A stretch of 32,055 nt of DNA, from assembly GCA_028703095.1 (NCBI GenBank), contig JAQVNO010000015.1, positions 1 through 32,055 of the forward strand, given 5' to 3'. The notes beneath the pieces were generated by a model. The model did no database searches, was not told where the DNA came from, and saw nothing but the letters and a program-made list of their open reading frames with translations. The stretch's first letter is position 1, and each line of letters opens with the position of its first letter. A program made the position numbers and the translations under genes. Shown piece by piece: positions 8,791 to 18,628 of this stretch. The DNA comes from Bacteroidales bacterium (GTDB taxonomy: Bacteria > Bacteroidota > Bacteroidia > Bacteroidales > WCHB1-69).

Positions 8791-9612
8791 ATGAAACTTA
8801 ATTTAACGCGTCCTTTGGTGTTTTTCGATTTGGAAACCACAGGGGTCAATGTAGGTACTGATAAAATAGTAGAGCTTAGTATGTTGAAAGTCATGCCCGA
8901 TAATTCCACGATTCTTCGTACGGAATTAATCAATCCCGGTATTCCCATTCCTGCTGAAGTATCAAAGATACATGGTATTTTCGATAAAGATGTGGCTGAT
9001 AAACCTTCTTTTGAAAAGATGGCAGCGTCCATAAGTGATTTTTTAAAAGGATGTGATTTGGCAGGTTATAATTTAATGAAATTTGACATTCCCCTTCTTG
9101 TCGAAGAATTTCTTAGAATAGGCTTGGATTTTGATTTAAGAGGCATACATGTTGTTGATGTGCAAAATATTTTTCATCGCATGGAACCGCGAAATCTGAG
9201 AGCTGCCTATAAATTCTATTGTCATGAAACGCTTGAAAATGCACATACGGCTGAAGCGGATACCATAGCGACCTATAAAATTTTAGAGTCACAGTTGGAT
9301 TTTTATAAAGAAACTCCCTATGTAGATGAAAATGAAATGGAGGTTTTTCCTATAAAAAATAATGTAAGCGATTTGGCGAAATTTTCATCGCTTAATCGGA
9401 ATGTAGATTTAATGGGACATATTGTTTTTGATGATAACGATCGCGAAATCTTTAATTTCGGAAAACATAAAGGTAAAACACTCGAATATGTGTTTAGTGT
9501 GGAACCTAATTATTATGACTGGATGATGAAAGCAGATTTCCCGCTTTATACCAAGAAAATTATTCATAGCATTCGCTTGCGAATGTTGGGTTCAAAACTT
9601 TCGGGAAAATAA
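8791..9612 (+). CDS. DnaQ-like 3'-5' exonuclease (pol III epsilon family) with C-terminal DUF3820-like domain
   Basis: VFFDLETTGV (ExoI), AGYNLMKFDIPLL (ExoII), HTAEADT (ExoIII), then FGKHKGKTLEYVFSVEPNYYDWMM. Confidence 0.88.
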   Translation: MKLNLTRPLVFFDLETTGVNVGTDKIVELSMLKVMPDNSTILRTELINPGIPIPAEVSKIHGIFDKDVADKPSFEKMAASISDFLKGCDLAGYNLMKFDIPLLVEEFLRIGLDFDLRGIHVVDVQNIFHRMEPRNLRAAYKFYCHETLENAHTAEADTIATYKILESQLDFYKETPYVDENEMEVFPIKNNVSDLAKFSSLNRNVDLMGHIVFDDNDREIFNFGKHKGKTLEYVFSVEPNYYDWMMKADFPLYTKKIIHSIRLRMLGSKLSGK

Positions 9613-9615
9613 TAC

Positions 9616-10752
9616 ATGGAATCAAATTCAAAAATAGAAAAACAAGAAAAAAACGACATTCAATCATTGAAAGCGGAAACTGTAATTGAAAATCACGATA
9701 AAGAAACACAGGAAATCGCCGATGATTTGTATGAGCATTTTAATTTTGTTGTCGATAAAGGACAATCTTTATTACGTATCGATAAGTTTCTATTTAGTCA
9801 TATACAAAATGTTTCCAGAAATAAAATTCAGCAGGCAGCAAAAGCCGGAAATATACTGGTGAATGGTGCCTCAGAAAAACAAAATTATAAAGTTAAACCG
9901 CTGGATTTGATTTCCGTTTTAATGTCTCATCCTCTTAGGGATATAGAAATAGTTCCGGAAGATATTCCTCTTGATATTGTTTACGAAGATGACGATATCC
10001 TTATTGTCAATAAAAAAGCGGGAATGGTAACACATCCGGCCTATGGGAATTATAACGGCACCTTAGTAAATGCATTGAGTTATTATTTGGGCGAAAAATA
10101 TAACGAAGACGGCAGTGTTCAAAACCCTTTGTTGGTGCATAGAATTGACAAAGATACTTCCGGCATATTAATAGTTGCTAAGAACGAATTTGCTCAGGCT
10201 AAACTTTCGTATCAATTTTATTTTCATACCATCAATCGGAAATACCATGCACTTGTATGGGGTGATTTTAAAGAGGATGAGGGTACAATAGATAGTTATA
10301 TTAATAGAAGCCATGCTGACAGAAGGGTGATGGAATGTTTCTCCGATCCTGAAAAAGGTAAACATGCCATAACACATTGGAAAGTATTGGAGCGGTTTGG
10401 GTATGTAACTCTCGTAGAATGTAGATTGGAAACAGGACGAACACATCAGATTAGAGCGCAAATGAAATCAATAGGGCATCCTTTATTTAGTGATTATACT
10501 TACGGAGGCAGGCAAATAGTAAAAGGTACTGTCTTTACCAAATACAAACAATTCGTCAATAATGCTTTCAAATTATTACCCCGTCAAGGATTACATGCAA
10601 AAAGTTTGGGATTTATTCATCCCGTTACCGAAGAGAAAATGTTTTTCGATTCTGAATTGCCACAAGACATGCAAGATGTCATTGAAAAATGGAGAAAATA
10701 TGCAATCCATAAAAACTATGAGGAAACAACCGATACTACCATGGACGTTTAA
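9616..10752 (+). CDS. RluA-family rRNA/tRNA pseudouridine synthase with S4 domain
   Basis: LVHRIDKDTSGILIVAKN catalytic motif, GRTHQIRAQM, and an S4-like N-terminus. Confidence 0.93.
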   Translation: MESNSKIEKQEKNDIQSLKAETVIENHDKETQEIADDLYEHFNFVVDKGQSLLRIDKFLFSHIQNVSRNKIQQAAKAGNILVNGASEKQNYKVKPLDLISVLMSHPLRDIEIVPEDIPLDIVYEDDDILIVNKKAGMVTHPAYGNYNGTLVNALSYYLGEKYNEDGSVQNPLLVHRIDKDTSGILIVAKNEFAQAKLSYQFYFHTINRKYHALVWGDFKEDEGTIDSYINRSHADRRVMECFSDPEKGKHAITHWKVLERFGYVTLVECRLETGRTHQIRAQMKSIGHPLFSDYTYGGRQIVKGTVFTKYKQFVNNAFKLLPRQGLHAKSLGFIHPVTEEKMFFDSELPQDMQDVIEKWRKYAIHKNYEETTDTTMDV

Positions 10753-10783
10753 TTAGTTATTCGCACATAAACCGACAATAACA

Positions 10784-11506
10784 ATGGTTTACAAAACAAA
10801 GGGAGTCATCCTGAATAAATTGATGCATGCTGACAATAAAATGATTGTACAACTTTTTACTGCTGATTTTGGAGCCAAATCTTACATGGTGCATGTGTCT
10901 ATGCGTAAAGAGAAAAAAAAACTCTATTCCACCTTACTGCCAATGGCAATAGTGGATGTGTTGGCAGAACAAAAGCACAACCATTCTCTCGATTATATCA
11001 AAGAAGCCCAACTCTTACACTGTAGCTCTCCGTATTGTTTCGATATGACAAAATCAAGTGTAAGTATGTTTCTAAATGAAATTTTGCATAAAGTTTTACA
11101 TCAATCCGGACAGGATAAGGATTTGTATGAATTTATAGAAAATACATTGGTGCAGTTCGATAAGTGCGATTTTTTTCCTGATTTTCATTTGCGATTCATG
11201 ATGCATTTAACAAATTATCTGGGCTGTTTACCTCAAGATAATTATTCGGATCGGTATACCTTTTTTAATTGCCGCACTGCTAAATTTGAAGAGGACAAAA
11301 GCGACTCATATGAAGAAGTCGAAGCAAATTTGTGGTTTCATGTGTTGATGAATCAACCTTTGTTTCCTAATCATAATCAACTGATTGTTCCTATGAATGT
11401 ACGAAATAAACTTTTGAATCTACTGTTATCGTATTATTCCGAACATATCACCAATATGAAGAATGTGAAGTCACTCGAAGTATTACAAACCGTATTACGT
11501 TATTAA
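10784..11506 (+). CDS. recO: DNA repair protein RecO
   Basis: N-terminal VYKTKGVILNKLMHADNKMIVQLFTADFG OB-fold and RecO-type length (240 aa). Confidence 0.85.
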   Translation: MVYKTKGVILNKLMHADNKMIVQLFTADFGAKSYMVHVSMRKEKKKLYSTLLPMAIVDVLAEQKHNHSLDYIKEAQLLHCSSPYCFDMTKSSVSMFLNEILHKVLHQSGQDKDLYEFIENTLVQFDKCDFFPDFHLRFMMHLTNYLGCLPQDNYSDRYTFFNCRTAKFEEDKSDSYEEVEANLWFHVLMNQPLFPNHNQLIVPMNVRNKLLNLLLSYYSEHITNMKNVKSLEVLQTVLRY

Positions 11507-11517
11507 AGATTAAGTCA

Positions 11518-12990
11518 ATGAGTACATTAAAAAAAGATTTAAGTAATTTACAGGAATTATTTCCCGATTCTTTCACTTCAGAACAGCAAGCAATGTGTAA
11601 AACAATTTTTTATAAACGGTTGGCTTTATTGGCACATACACATTATAAAGGGAAAATTCAAACGATTTTAAAAGTTCCTGTTGATGGGATTAATTGGTTT
11701 AACGTATGGTATACTCCCGGAGTATCTTCTGTATCAACAAGTATACGTGATGATAACGAAATGTCCTTTCAGCTGAGCAATCGGAATAACCTCGTAGCGG
11801 TGGTAAGTGATAGTACCCGTGTACTTGGCGATGGCGACTGTACTCCTTCCGGAGGGATGGGTGTGATGGAAGGGAAAGCTATGCTAATGAAATATTTAGG
11901 GGGAGTAGATGCCACGGCTTTATGTATCGACAGCAGAGATGAAAAGGGGGAGGCTTCAGCAGATAAAATTATTGATTTTGTAAAAATGCTACAACCCGGC
12001 TTTGGAGCTATTAATTTGGAAGATATCTCTCAACCTAATTGCTATAAAGTGTTGGATGTCTTACGTAAGGAATGCGATATTCCGGTTTGGCATGATGATG
12101 CTCAGGGTACGGCTTGTGTAACATTAGCAGGTATAATCAATGCGTTGAAATTAGTAAACAAAAAAATAGAAGATTGTAAAATAGTACTTTATGGTGCCGG
12201 CGCTGCCAATACCAGCATTGCCCGTTTGTTAATAAAAGATGGTGCTAATCCTAATCGCATGATTTTATTTGATGTACATGGAAGTTTACACGATAAACGT
12301 ATAGATTACCAAGAGGATACACGTTATTATCCTCAATGGGAATTGTGTAAAATTACCAATCCGGACCATGTATTAAGCGAGGAAGAAGCTTTTAAAGGTG
12401 CTGATATTCTTGTTGCGTTATCTAAACCCGGACCGAACACCATTAAAGCAGAATGGATATCGTTGATGGCATATAAATCAATAGTTTTTGTATGTGCCAA
12501 TCCTATCCCTGAAATATATCCGTATAAAGCAAAAGAAGCAGGGGCCTATATTGTAGCAACCGGAAGGGGAGATTTCCCCAATCAGGTAAATAATTCTATT
12601 TGTTTTCCTTCCATTTTAAAAGGTACTTTATTGGTTGCTGCTCGTAAAATTACCGACAGCATGGCAATCTGTGCTGCGCATGCTATCGCTGCTTTTGCTG
12701 AAAAAAGAGGAATCTCAACCGAGAATATCATGCCTACTATGCTTGAGAGTGAGCTTTTCCCTGTTGTTGCTCCCGATGTAGCGATGCAAGCTGTCAAAGA
12801 AGGTATTGCTCGTAATCCTAAAACGCGAGGCGAAGTCTATCAACAAGCAAAGTGTGATATTGAAGAAACACAAGCAATAATACAGGCCTTAAGAGAAAAG
12901 AATTTTGTAAAACCAATAAATAAATCGATAATAAACGAAGCGCTTGAATGGGCTATTCAACAAATAGCGTCAAAAGATCAGTTGAAATAA
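11518..12990 (+). CDS. NAD(P)-dependent malic enzyme (no PTA domain)
   Basis: YTPGVSSVS, VWHDDAQGTA, VLYGAGAANTSIARLL, DFPNQVNNSICFPSILKG. Confidence 0.92.
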   Translation: MSTLKKDLSNLQELFPDSFTSEQQAMCKTIFYKRLALLAHTHYKGKIQTILKVPVDGINWFNVWYTPGVSSVSTSIRDDNEMSFQLSNRNNLVAVVSDSTRVLGDGDCTPSGGMGVMEGKAMLMKYLGGVDATALCIDSRDEKGEASADKIIDFVKMLQPGFGAINLEDISQPNCYKVLDVLRKECDIPVWHDDAQGTACVTLAGIINALKLVNKKIEDCKIVLYGAGAANTSIARLLIKDGANPNRMILFDVHGSLHDKRIDYQEDTRYYPQWELCKITNPDHVLSEEEAFKGADILVALSKPGPNTIKAEWISLMAYKSIVFVCANPIPEIYPYKAKEAGAYIVATGRGDFPNQVNNSICFPSILKGTLLVAARKITDSMAICAAHAIAAFAEKRGISTENIMPTMLESELFPVVAPDVAMQAVKEGIARNPKTRGEVYQQAKCDIEETQAIIQALREKNFVKPINKSIINEALEWAIQQIASKDQLK

Positions 12991-13093
12991 CTCAAAACAA
13001 TGCCTATGCAAAAACTCATATTTCGTTACAGGAGAATATGTAAGATTGAGAAATAAAAAAATCCTTGAATCTAACAGATGTAGTTTTAAGCGA

Positions 13094-14479
13094 CTACTTA
13101 TGCACGTTGCGAATAAATTCTTCTACTTCCGGCACGCCACCCTGATATACTAAATAACCGTTATACGGTTCACGAGGAGTAATTTCGTCGTTTACAGGTG
13201 TAAGCATCAGTTGTTTTACTTCTTCCGGATCGTGGGTTTGTCCCAATGCCCAGCCCAGTTTGATAAAAGCAACTTCAGGCAACATATTGCCGGCAGGAAT
13301 GATGCCTTTAGCCATCATATCGCGACCGGTGTCATAAACAAACATGTCAACGTAGCCCCATATGGTTTGCAAAGTCATGTATTGATGTACGCCGGCAGCT
13401 TTTGCTCTTTCCACAGCAGGATACATTTCTTTGTTGATATGGCCTAAGCCGGTTCCCACCCATACAACTCCTTTATACCCGTTGTCAACAATAGCATCCA
13501 GCATATCCGGTTTCATGCCGGTATAATAATACAACATGGCAACTCTATCATCGAAAGTAGGAATAATCGTAACATCACGGTCTTTACGCCTTGGGTGATA
13601 ATCTTGTTTGATAGGAAATACTCCTTTGCGTGTTACGGTAGCAACGGGAGTATCGCCTATAGTACGGAAGGTAGAACGGTACGATGAATGCATCTTACGT
13701 ACCCGTGTGCCTTTATGTAAAAAGCCGTATTCATCGGAAGTAGGTCCAAACATACATACCAATACTTCGGCAATATTGCCATGTCCGGCAGCGGTCATGG
13801 CGTGCATTAAGTTTAAAGCGGCATCCGAACTTGGTCGGTCGGAAGAACGTTGCGAACCTACCAAAATCACAGGAACAGGTAAGTTTTGACACATGAAAGA
13901 AAGGGCAGCTCCGGTATGATGTAAGGTATCTGTACCATGACCAACCACAATGCCTTCAATGCCGTTTTTAATCTCTTCTCCAATTTTCTTTGCCAGTTCG
14001 ATGTATTGTTTAGGCCCCATATTTTCAGAAAAAACAGCAAATATTTTTTCTGTATCCAGATTGCAAATGTCTGCTAATTCCGGAACGGCACCGTAGAGTT
14101 CTCCCGGTGAAAAAGCAGGGATAACAGCACCTGTACGGTAATCCAAGCGTGAGGCTATGGTTCCTCCCGTTCCTAACAATTTTACGTTAGGTAAGCCCTT
14201 GGTGATGGGAAATTGTTTTTCAGGGATTTTAAACACAGGTTGAGGTACCGTTGTACTTGTCATATTGGTAACATTGTTTACATCTATACCTACATTGTAA
14301 CCTGTTATAAGTTTTAATACGATATGTATAGTATCTGTATTTTCTGCACGGGGTAGAATTTTACCTGAAAAATGACCTCTGCTGGTTTCTACTTCAGCAT
14401 TGTCCCATACGTGTACATTGTATTTTTTTAAAAGTTCTAATGCTTCACCCTTATAACCTTGAAATATATCTTCGCTCAT
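13094..14479 (-). CDS. gatD: Glu-tRNA(Gln) amidotransferase subunit D (archaeal-type GatD)
   Basis: Asparaginase-type LLGTGGTIASRLDYRTGAVIPAFSPGEL and VVGHGTDTLHHTGAALSF. GatD-specific N-terminal barrel (GKILPRAENTDTIHIVLKLITGYNVGI). Located immediately downstream of gatE. Confidence 0.92.
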   Translation of the reverse strand: MSEDIFQGYKGEALELLKKYNVHVWDNAEVETSRGHFSGKILPRAENTDTIHIVLKLITGYNVGIDVNNVTNMTSTTVPQPVFKIPEKQFPITKGLPNVKLLGTGGTIASRLDYRTGAVIPAFSPGELYGAVPELADICNLDTEKIFAVFSENMGPKQYIELAKKIGEEIKNGIEGIVVGHGTDTLHHTGAALSFMCQNLPVPVILVGSQRSSDRPSSDAALNLMHAMTAAGHGNIAEVLVCMFGPTSDEYGFLHKGTRVRKMHSSYRSTFRTIGDTPVATVTRKGVFPIKQDYHPRRKDRDVTIIPTFDDRVAMLYYYTGMKPDMLDAIVDNGYKGVVWVGTGLGHINKEMYPAVERAKAAGVHQYMTLQTIWGYVDMFVYDTGRDMMAKGIIPAGNMLPEVAFIKLGWALGQTHDPEEVKQLMLTPVNDEITPREPYNGYLVYQGGVPEVEEFIRNVHK

Positions 14480-14505
14480 GAATTCTTTATTATTTATACG
14501 TTAAA

Positions 14506-16464
14506 TTAAACATGTATTTGTTTTGCCAACTCACTTAAGTTCATATTGCCGAGGCTGATTTTTCGTAACTGTCCCATAATGCTGTTTCTTTTATCGTTAG
14601 CATCTGTGTTTTTTCTTTTCGGCAAAAATTTATCATCAATGAATTGTATTCTTTCCACAATCTCTCCTTTGTTTATTCGCTTAAATTTTAAAATATTCAG
14701 TATGGAATCGAAATCCATCTTCGGATTTTTAAACAATATTTTTAAGATTTTATAAGCAATAGCAGCATCGATATTTTCTTTTTTTAGATAGGCGAACATT
14801 TCATACATACGTGTGATGTCAAATGGAATGTTTTTGTATTGCCCGTGTAGGTGTTTGAGTTTTTGACCAAAGAAAACAGCTATCATTTTAGGAGCATAAC
14901 CTAATTCTTCGACAATGCTTCGTATATGCGGGAAATAATTATGGGTAAAAATATAATGGTAGCAGTCTTCAGGTACTTTGTGTTTTTGTAAATAATTGTA
15001 ACGTTCAACGACTTCATCGGGGATGTTTAGTTTTAAGCGTTCTATAAGGCTGTCTTCAAGTGGGATAGGAGGAGTGTCCGTATCAGGATACATACGATCG
15101 GCACCGGGTAAAACGCGTTCAAAAATAGTAGTGCCGTCAGCGAAAGATTTACGTGTTTCGTTGGGAACTCCGTCAAATGCCATGAGGGAACGTTCTTCTA
15201 TTACATCTAAAGCTGTTTTAACATCATCTTCCAATGCCCAGAAAATAATCTGAGCGTCCATTTCTCCTGCTTTAAGTATTTTCTGTACTTTTTGAAATAC
15301 ATTCTGACTAACAACATCTTCAAGGTCTTCGTTGCTGACCATATTCGGGCGCTCGATACAAGCAATGACTTTTAACCGATGCACATATTCATCGTAAAAT
15401 GGCTTGCCGGGTTGTGTGAAATGAGAAAGTATACCTGCAAATTCAGGTAAATTTACACCGTAAAGTTTTTCATTTCGTTTGATGGCCTCATTGATAGGGG
15501 TATAATAAAAATTAAGTGATTTGGGATCGAGTTCTGTATAACTCATTTTCCAATCTTCTTTCTTGATACGTTTCTTGAGAATGTCTTTAATAACCAATAG
15601 TGCCCATTGGCGGAAACATTCTACATGTGTTAATTCGGGTATCCATTTCGTATGAGCAACCCCTTTAATTTCAACACGCGTTCCCCCTTTACAGCTTACA
15701 TTCACATCTTCACGACCCGCACCTATGCCGGTACGTACTTTGCCGGTGCTTCTGTTCAGAAATCGAATGTAATTGCATGCTTCCATGACTTCATCCGGAT
15801 GGGTCATGTCGGGATAAGTAACGGTTTCAATAAGAGGAACTCCTAGTCTGTCCGTTCTGTAAATACGGTTATGACCAATGTCGGATACTTCACGACAGGA
15901 ATCTTCTTCAATGCTCAATTGAATCAGTCTTACGTTTTTATTTTTTAAAGGGATTACGCCTTCAATCCCTAAAATTGCCGTACGCTGGAATCCGGTAGGT
16001 ATAGAACCGTCAAGGTATTGTTTGCGTGTTATATGTACTTCTCCAACGATATTTAATTTCGATACTAACGCAATTTCCAAAGCAATATGTAAGGCTTCTT
16101 CGTTGATGGGGAAAGGTGGGGTATCGTCTACATCATAGGTGCAAGCTGTTTTATTGGAAATACGATAAATGATGTTCTTTTTCGTTTTAAATTCCATAAG
16201 TGCTGTGCCATCGTATGTTCCCAGTTCAGATAATGTGGGTCGCATATGACGTAATAGTTCAGCGTCATACTCATCAGGTTTTTGATAAATACCTGCCGGA
16301 CAGCGACAAAATAATTTTTCCTTGGTCAGTAATTGTTGGTGTACTTCCAATCCTGACATAAAACCTATGCGATCATAATCGGACTGTGTAGCTTTTTTGC
16401 GATCTACATAACCTATGGTTTTTTTGCTTAATTCGTAATTCTGTTGCGGACTTTTTGATTTCAC
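14506..16464 (-). CDS. gatE: Glu-tRNA(Gln) amidotransferase subunit E (archaeal-type GatE)
   Basis: GatB-like core (GLEVHQQL, CRCP...LSELGTYDGTALMEF, SIEEDSCRE) with GatE-type length of 652 aa, an AspRS-like insert, GADRMYPDTDTPPIPL, and a GatB/YqeY-like tail. Confidence 0.93.
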   Translation of the reverse strand: MKSKSPQQNYELSKKTIGYVDRKKATQSDYDRIGFMSGLEVHQQLLTKEKLFCRCPAGIYQKPDEYDAELLRHMRPTLSELGTYDGTALMEFKTKKNIIYRISNKTACTYDVDDTPPFPINEEALHIALEIALVSKLNIVGEVHITRKQYLDGSIPTGFQRTAILGIEGVIPLKNKNVRLIQLSIEEDSCREVSDIGHNRIYRTDRLGVPLIETVTYPDMTHPDEVMEACNYIRFLNRSTGKVRTGIGAGREDVNVSCKGGTRVEIKGVAHTKWIPELTHVECFRQWALLVIKDILKKRIKKEDWKMSYTELDPKSLNFYYTPINEAIKRNEKLYGVNLPEFAGILSHFTQPGKPFYDEYVHRLKVIACIERPNMVSNEDLEDVVSQNVFQKVQKILKAGEMDAQIIFWALEDDVKTALDVIEERSLMAFDGVPNETRKSFADGTTIFERVLPGADRMYPDTDTPPIPLEDSLIERLKLNIPDEVVERYNYLQKHKVPEDCYHYIFTHNYFPHIRSIVEELGYAPKMIAVFFGQKLKHLHGQYKNIPFDITRMYEMFAYLKKENIDAAIAYKILKILFKNPKMDFDSILNILKFKRINKGEIVERIQFIDDKFLPKRKNTDANDKRNSIMGQLRKISLGNMNLSELAKQIHV

Positions 16465-16734
16465 TATGCTTATGTTTTATTCTGATTTTTAATTTTTTAA
16501 ATATGTTTTATGCTTCGTAAAAACAGAAGACCAAAAGTATATAAAAATAACATAAAACAAAAGAGTTTTTAATCTAAATATTAAGAAAATAATTGAACGT
16601 GTCTACATAGCGTTTATCTCTACATTCTAAAACAAAAAAGTTAATTTAAAATTCTTAATAATCAAAGCTTTTAATGATTATATGTATTTTTTTTAAAAAT
16701 TGTGTTTTTATTACACTTAAACTTTGATTTTTAT

Positions 16735-16742
16735 TACATTTG
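16735..16742 (+). promoter_or_regulatory. -7 box TACATTTG upstream of the DMT gene
   Basis: TAnnTTTG consensus 30 bp before the ATG. Confidence 0.5.
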
Positions 16743-16771
16743 CAAACGTAAAATTATAATGCGGTTTTATT

Positions 16772-17140
16772 ATGAAAGGATTGATTACTATAGGATTATT
16801 GGTGTTGTCGAATGCTTTTATGACCCTGGCTTGGTACGGTCATTTGAAGTTTGGTGAGATAAAAGGCTTTTCAAAACTCGGGTTAATAGCCGTGATTTTT
16901 ATCAGTTGGGGAATAGCTTTGTTTGAATATTTTTGTCAAGTACCGGCAAACCGTATTGGTTTTCGAGCCAATGGAGGTCCCTTTACATTGGTGGAATTAA
17001 AAGTTATACAAGAAGTGATTACTTTGTTGATTTTTACACTATTTTCTCTTCTTTTTTTTAAAACCGAAAGCTTTCGCACCAATCACATTGTTGGTTTTGT
17101 TTTGTTAGTGCTGGCGGTATATTTTATTTTTAAAAAATAG
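16772..17140 (+). CDS. DMT family / DUF486 small membrane protein
   Basis: 122 aa, four TM segments, SNAFMTLAWYGHLKF...QVPANRIGF typical of DUF486. Confidence 0.85.
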   Translation: MKGLITIGLLVLSNAFMTLAWYGHLKFGEIKGFSKLGLIAVIFISWGIALFEYFCQVPANRIGFRANGGPFTLVELKVIQEVITLLIFTLFSLLFFKTESFRTNHIVGFVLLVLAVYFIFKK

Positions 17141-17177
17141 CTAAAATGTGAGAGTTGCCGGAATAACTCAAATTTGT

Positions 17178-17651
17178 TTACATTTTAAATTGAAAAGGTA
17201 AAAGCTTATCAATTCCATCAACAAGTATAATCTCACCGGAAGCTGCCGTCATTAGTACTTTAATAGTTTCCTTTTGTTTGTTTTCATATTCAGCCATGAC
17301 TTGCCGACAGCCACCGCAGGGGGTAATTGAAGAATCTGTAAGTTTACCGACATTGGCACCTGCAATGGCAATGGCTTTGATTGTTTTATCCGGATAATTT
17401 GCGGAAGCATAGAATAAGGCGACACGTTCGGCACATAAGCCTTCCGGATAGGAAATGTTTTCTTGATTATTCGCTCTTATTATACTGTTGTCCGATAGTA
17501 ATACAGCTGCACCTACGCGAAAACGTGAATAGGGAGCATAGGCTTGGAGTTTGGCTTTACGTGCTTCTTGAATGAGCTGTTTGTACTCCAACGGCAATTC
17601 TTCAATGCTTAGATAATGTGTGTATTGTATTTCTATTGTTTTATTTTCCAT
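17178..17651 (-). CDS. cdd: Cytidine deaminase
   Basis: AYAPYSRFRVGAAVL, NISYPEGLCAERVA, TPCGGCRQVMAEY zinc-binding motifs. Confidence 0.95.
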   Translation of the reverse strand: MENKTIEIQYTHYLSIEELPLEYKQLIQEARKAKLQAYAPYSRFRVGAAVLLSDNSIIRANNQENISYPEGLCAERVALFYASANYPDKTIKAIAIAGANVGKLTDSSITPCGGCRQVMAEYENKQKETIKVLMTAASGEIILVDGIDKLLPFQFKM

Positions 17652-17773
17652 GATATTTTTTTAAAATTAAATTGCCAAATGATTAACCTTATGTTTTCGA
17701 AAGCAAAAGTATACAATTTGCCGTTTAAATGCTACTGTTCTGTGAAAATAATAGGTAAATAAAACAATAATAC

Positions 17774-18610
17774 ATGCTAAAAATAGTTTATACATATATT
17801 TTTCTAATGAGTATAAGCATGATGAAATCTTTTTTAATTACTATTTTATTCTTCATTTTAACTTATTGCTCGTTTTCACAAGTCTTTAAAGGTGAAATTA
17901 TCTTAGGTGGCAATGTTACTCAGGTCGATGGGGATGAAGTGTATGGATATAGAAAAGTCGGATTTAACGGAGGGCTAGGGGTAATGTATCCTTTTAGTTT
18001 TGTGAAAAATAAAAAAGACAAACCATGGGCATTGAGCATGGAAATGCTTTTTAATCAGAAAGGATCGAGACAGAAAAATTACAGTGGTATCGATTTTTGC
18101 GATACCTGTCCCCCTGAAATCGATTGCGACCCGATGATGAAATATCGTCTGAAAATGAATTATATATCCATACCCTTCTTGTTGCATTACCAAGACAGAG
18201 ACGCTTTGATGTTTGCTGTCGGTTTGTCGTATAATCGATTGGCCGGTTTTAATGAAATTGAAAATGGAATCGAAAAACAGAATGTATATACTATTTCAAC
18301 TATTATTGACCCAAGAGAGAATAAGGTTGAAGATATGTTAACATATAGGGATGCCCTTTTTGCTAAGGATGAACTGAGTGTTATTGTAGATGTGCGTTTT
18401 AGGATTTGGCAGCAACTGAAAATGAATTTCCGTTTTGAATACAGTATTTTTCCAATAGGTATTCGTAGATATTATATGAGTGAAGGTGTGGAAGTAGATC
18501 CCTATATACGGAAAGAATATCATAATCTTTTATCATTGCGGTTGATATATATGTTAAATGAACCCAAAGTGATTATTAATAAAAAACCCAGGGTAAAACG
18601 TGAAGATTAA
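17774..18610 (+). CDS. Outer membrane beta-barrel (PorT-like) protein; start may be 17822
   Basis: Signal peptide MMKSFLITILFFILTYCSFSQ from internal Met. Alternating beta-strand pattern. Confidence 0.6.
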   Translation: MLKIVYTYIFLMSISMMKSFLITILFFILTYCSFSQVFKGEIILGGNVTQVDGDEVYGYRKVGFNGGLGVMYPFSFVKNKKDKPWALSMEMLFNQKGSRQKNYSGIDFCDTCPPEIDCDPMMKYRLKMNYISIPFLLHYQDRDALMFAVGLSYNRLAGFNEIENGIEKQNVYTISTIIDPRENKVEDMLTYRDALFAKDELSVIVDVRFRIWQQLKMNFRFEYSIFPIGIRRYYMSEGVEVDPYIRKEYHNLLSLRLIYMLNEPKVIINKKPRVKRED

Positions 18611-18628
18611 ATTTATAATCAAAAAGCA

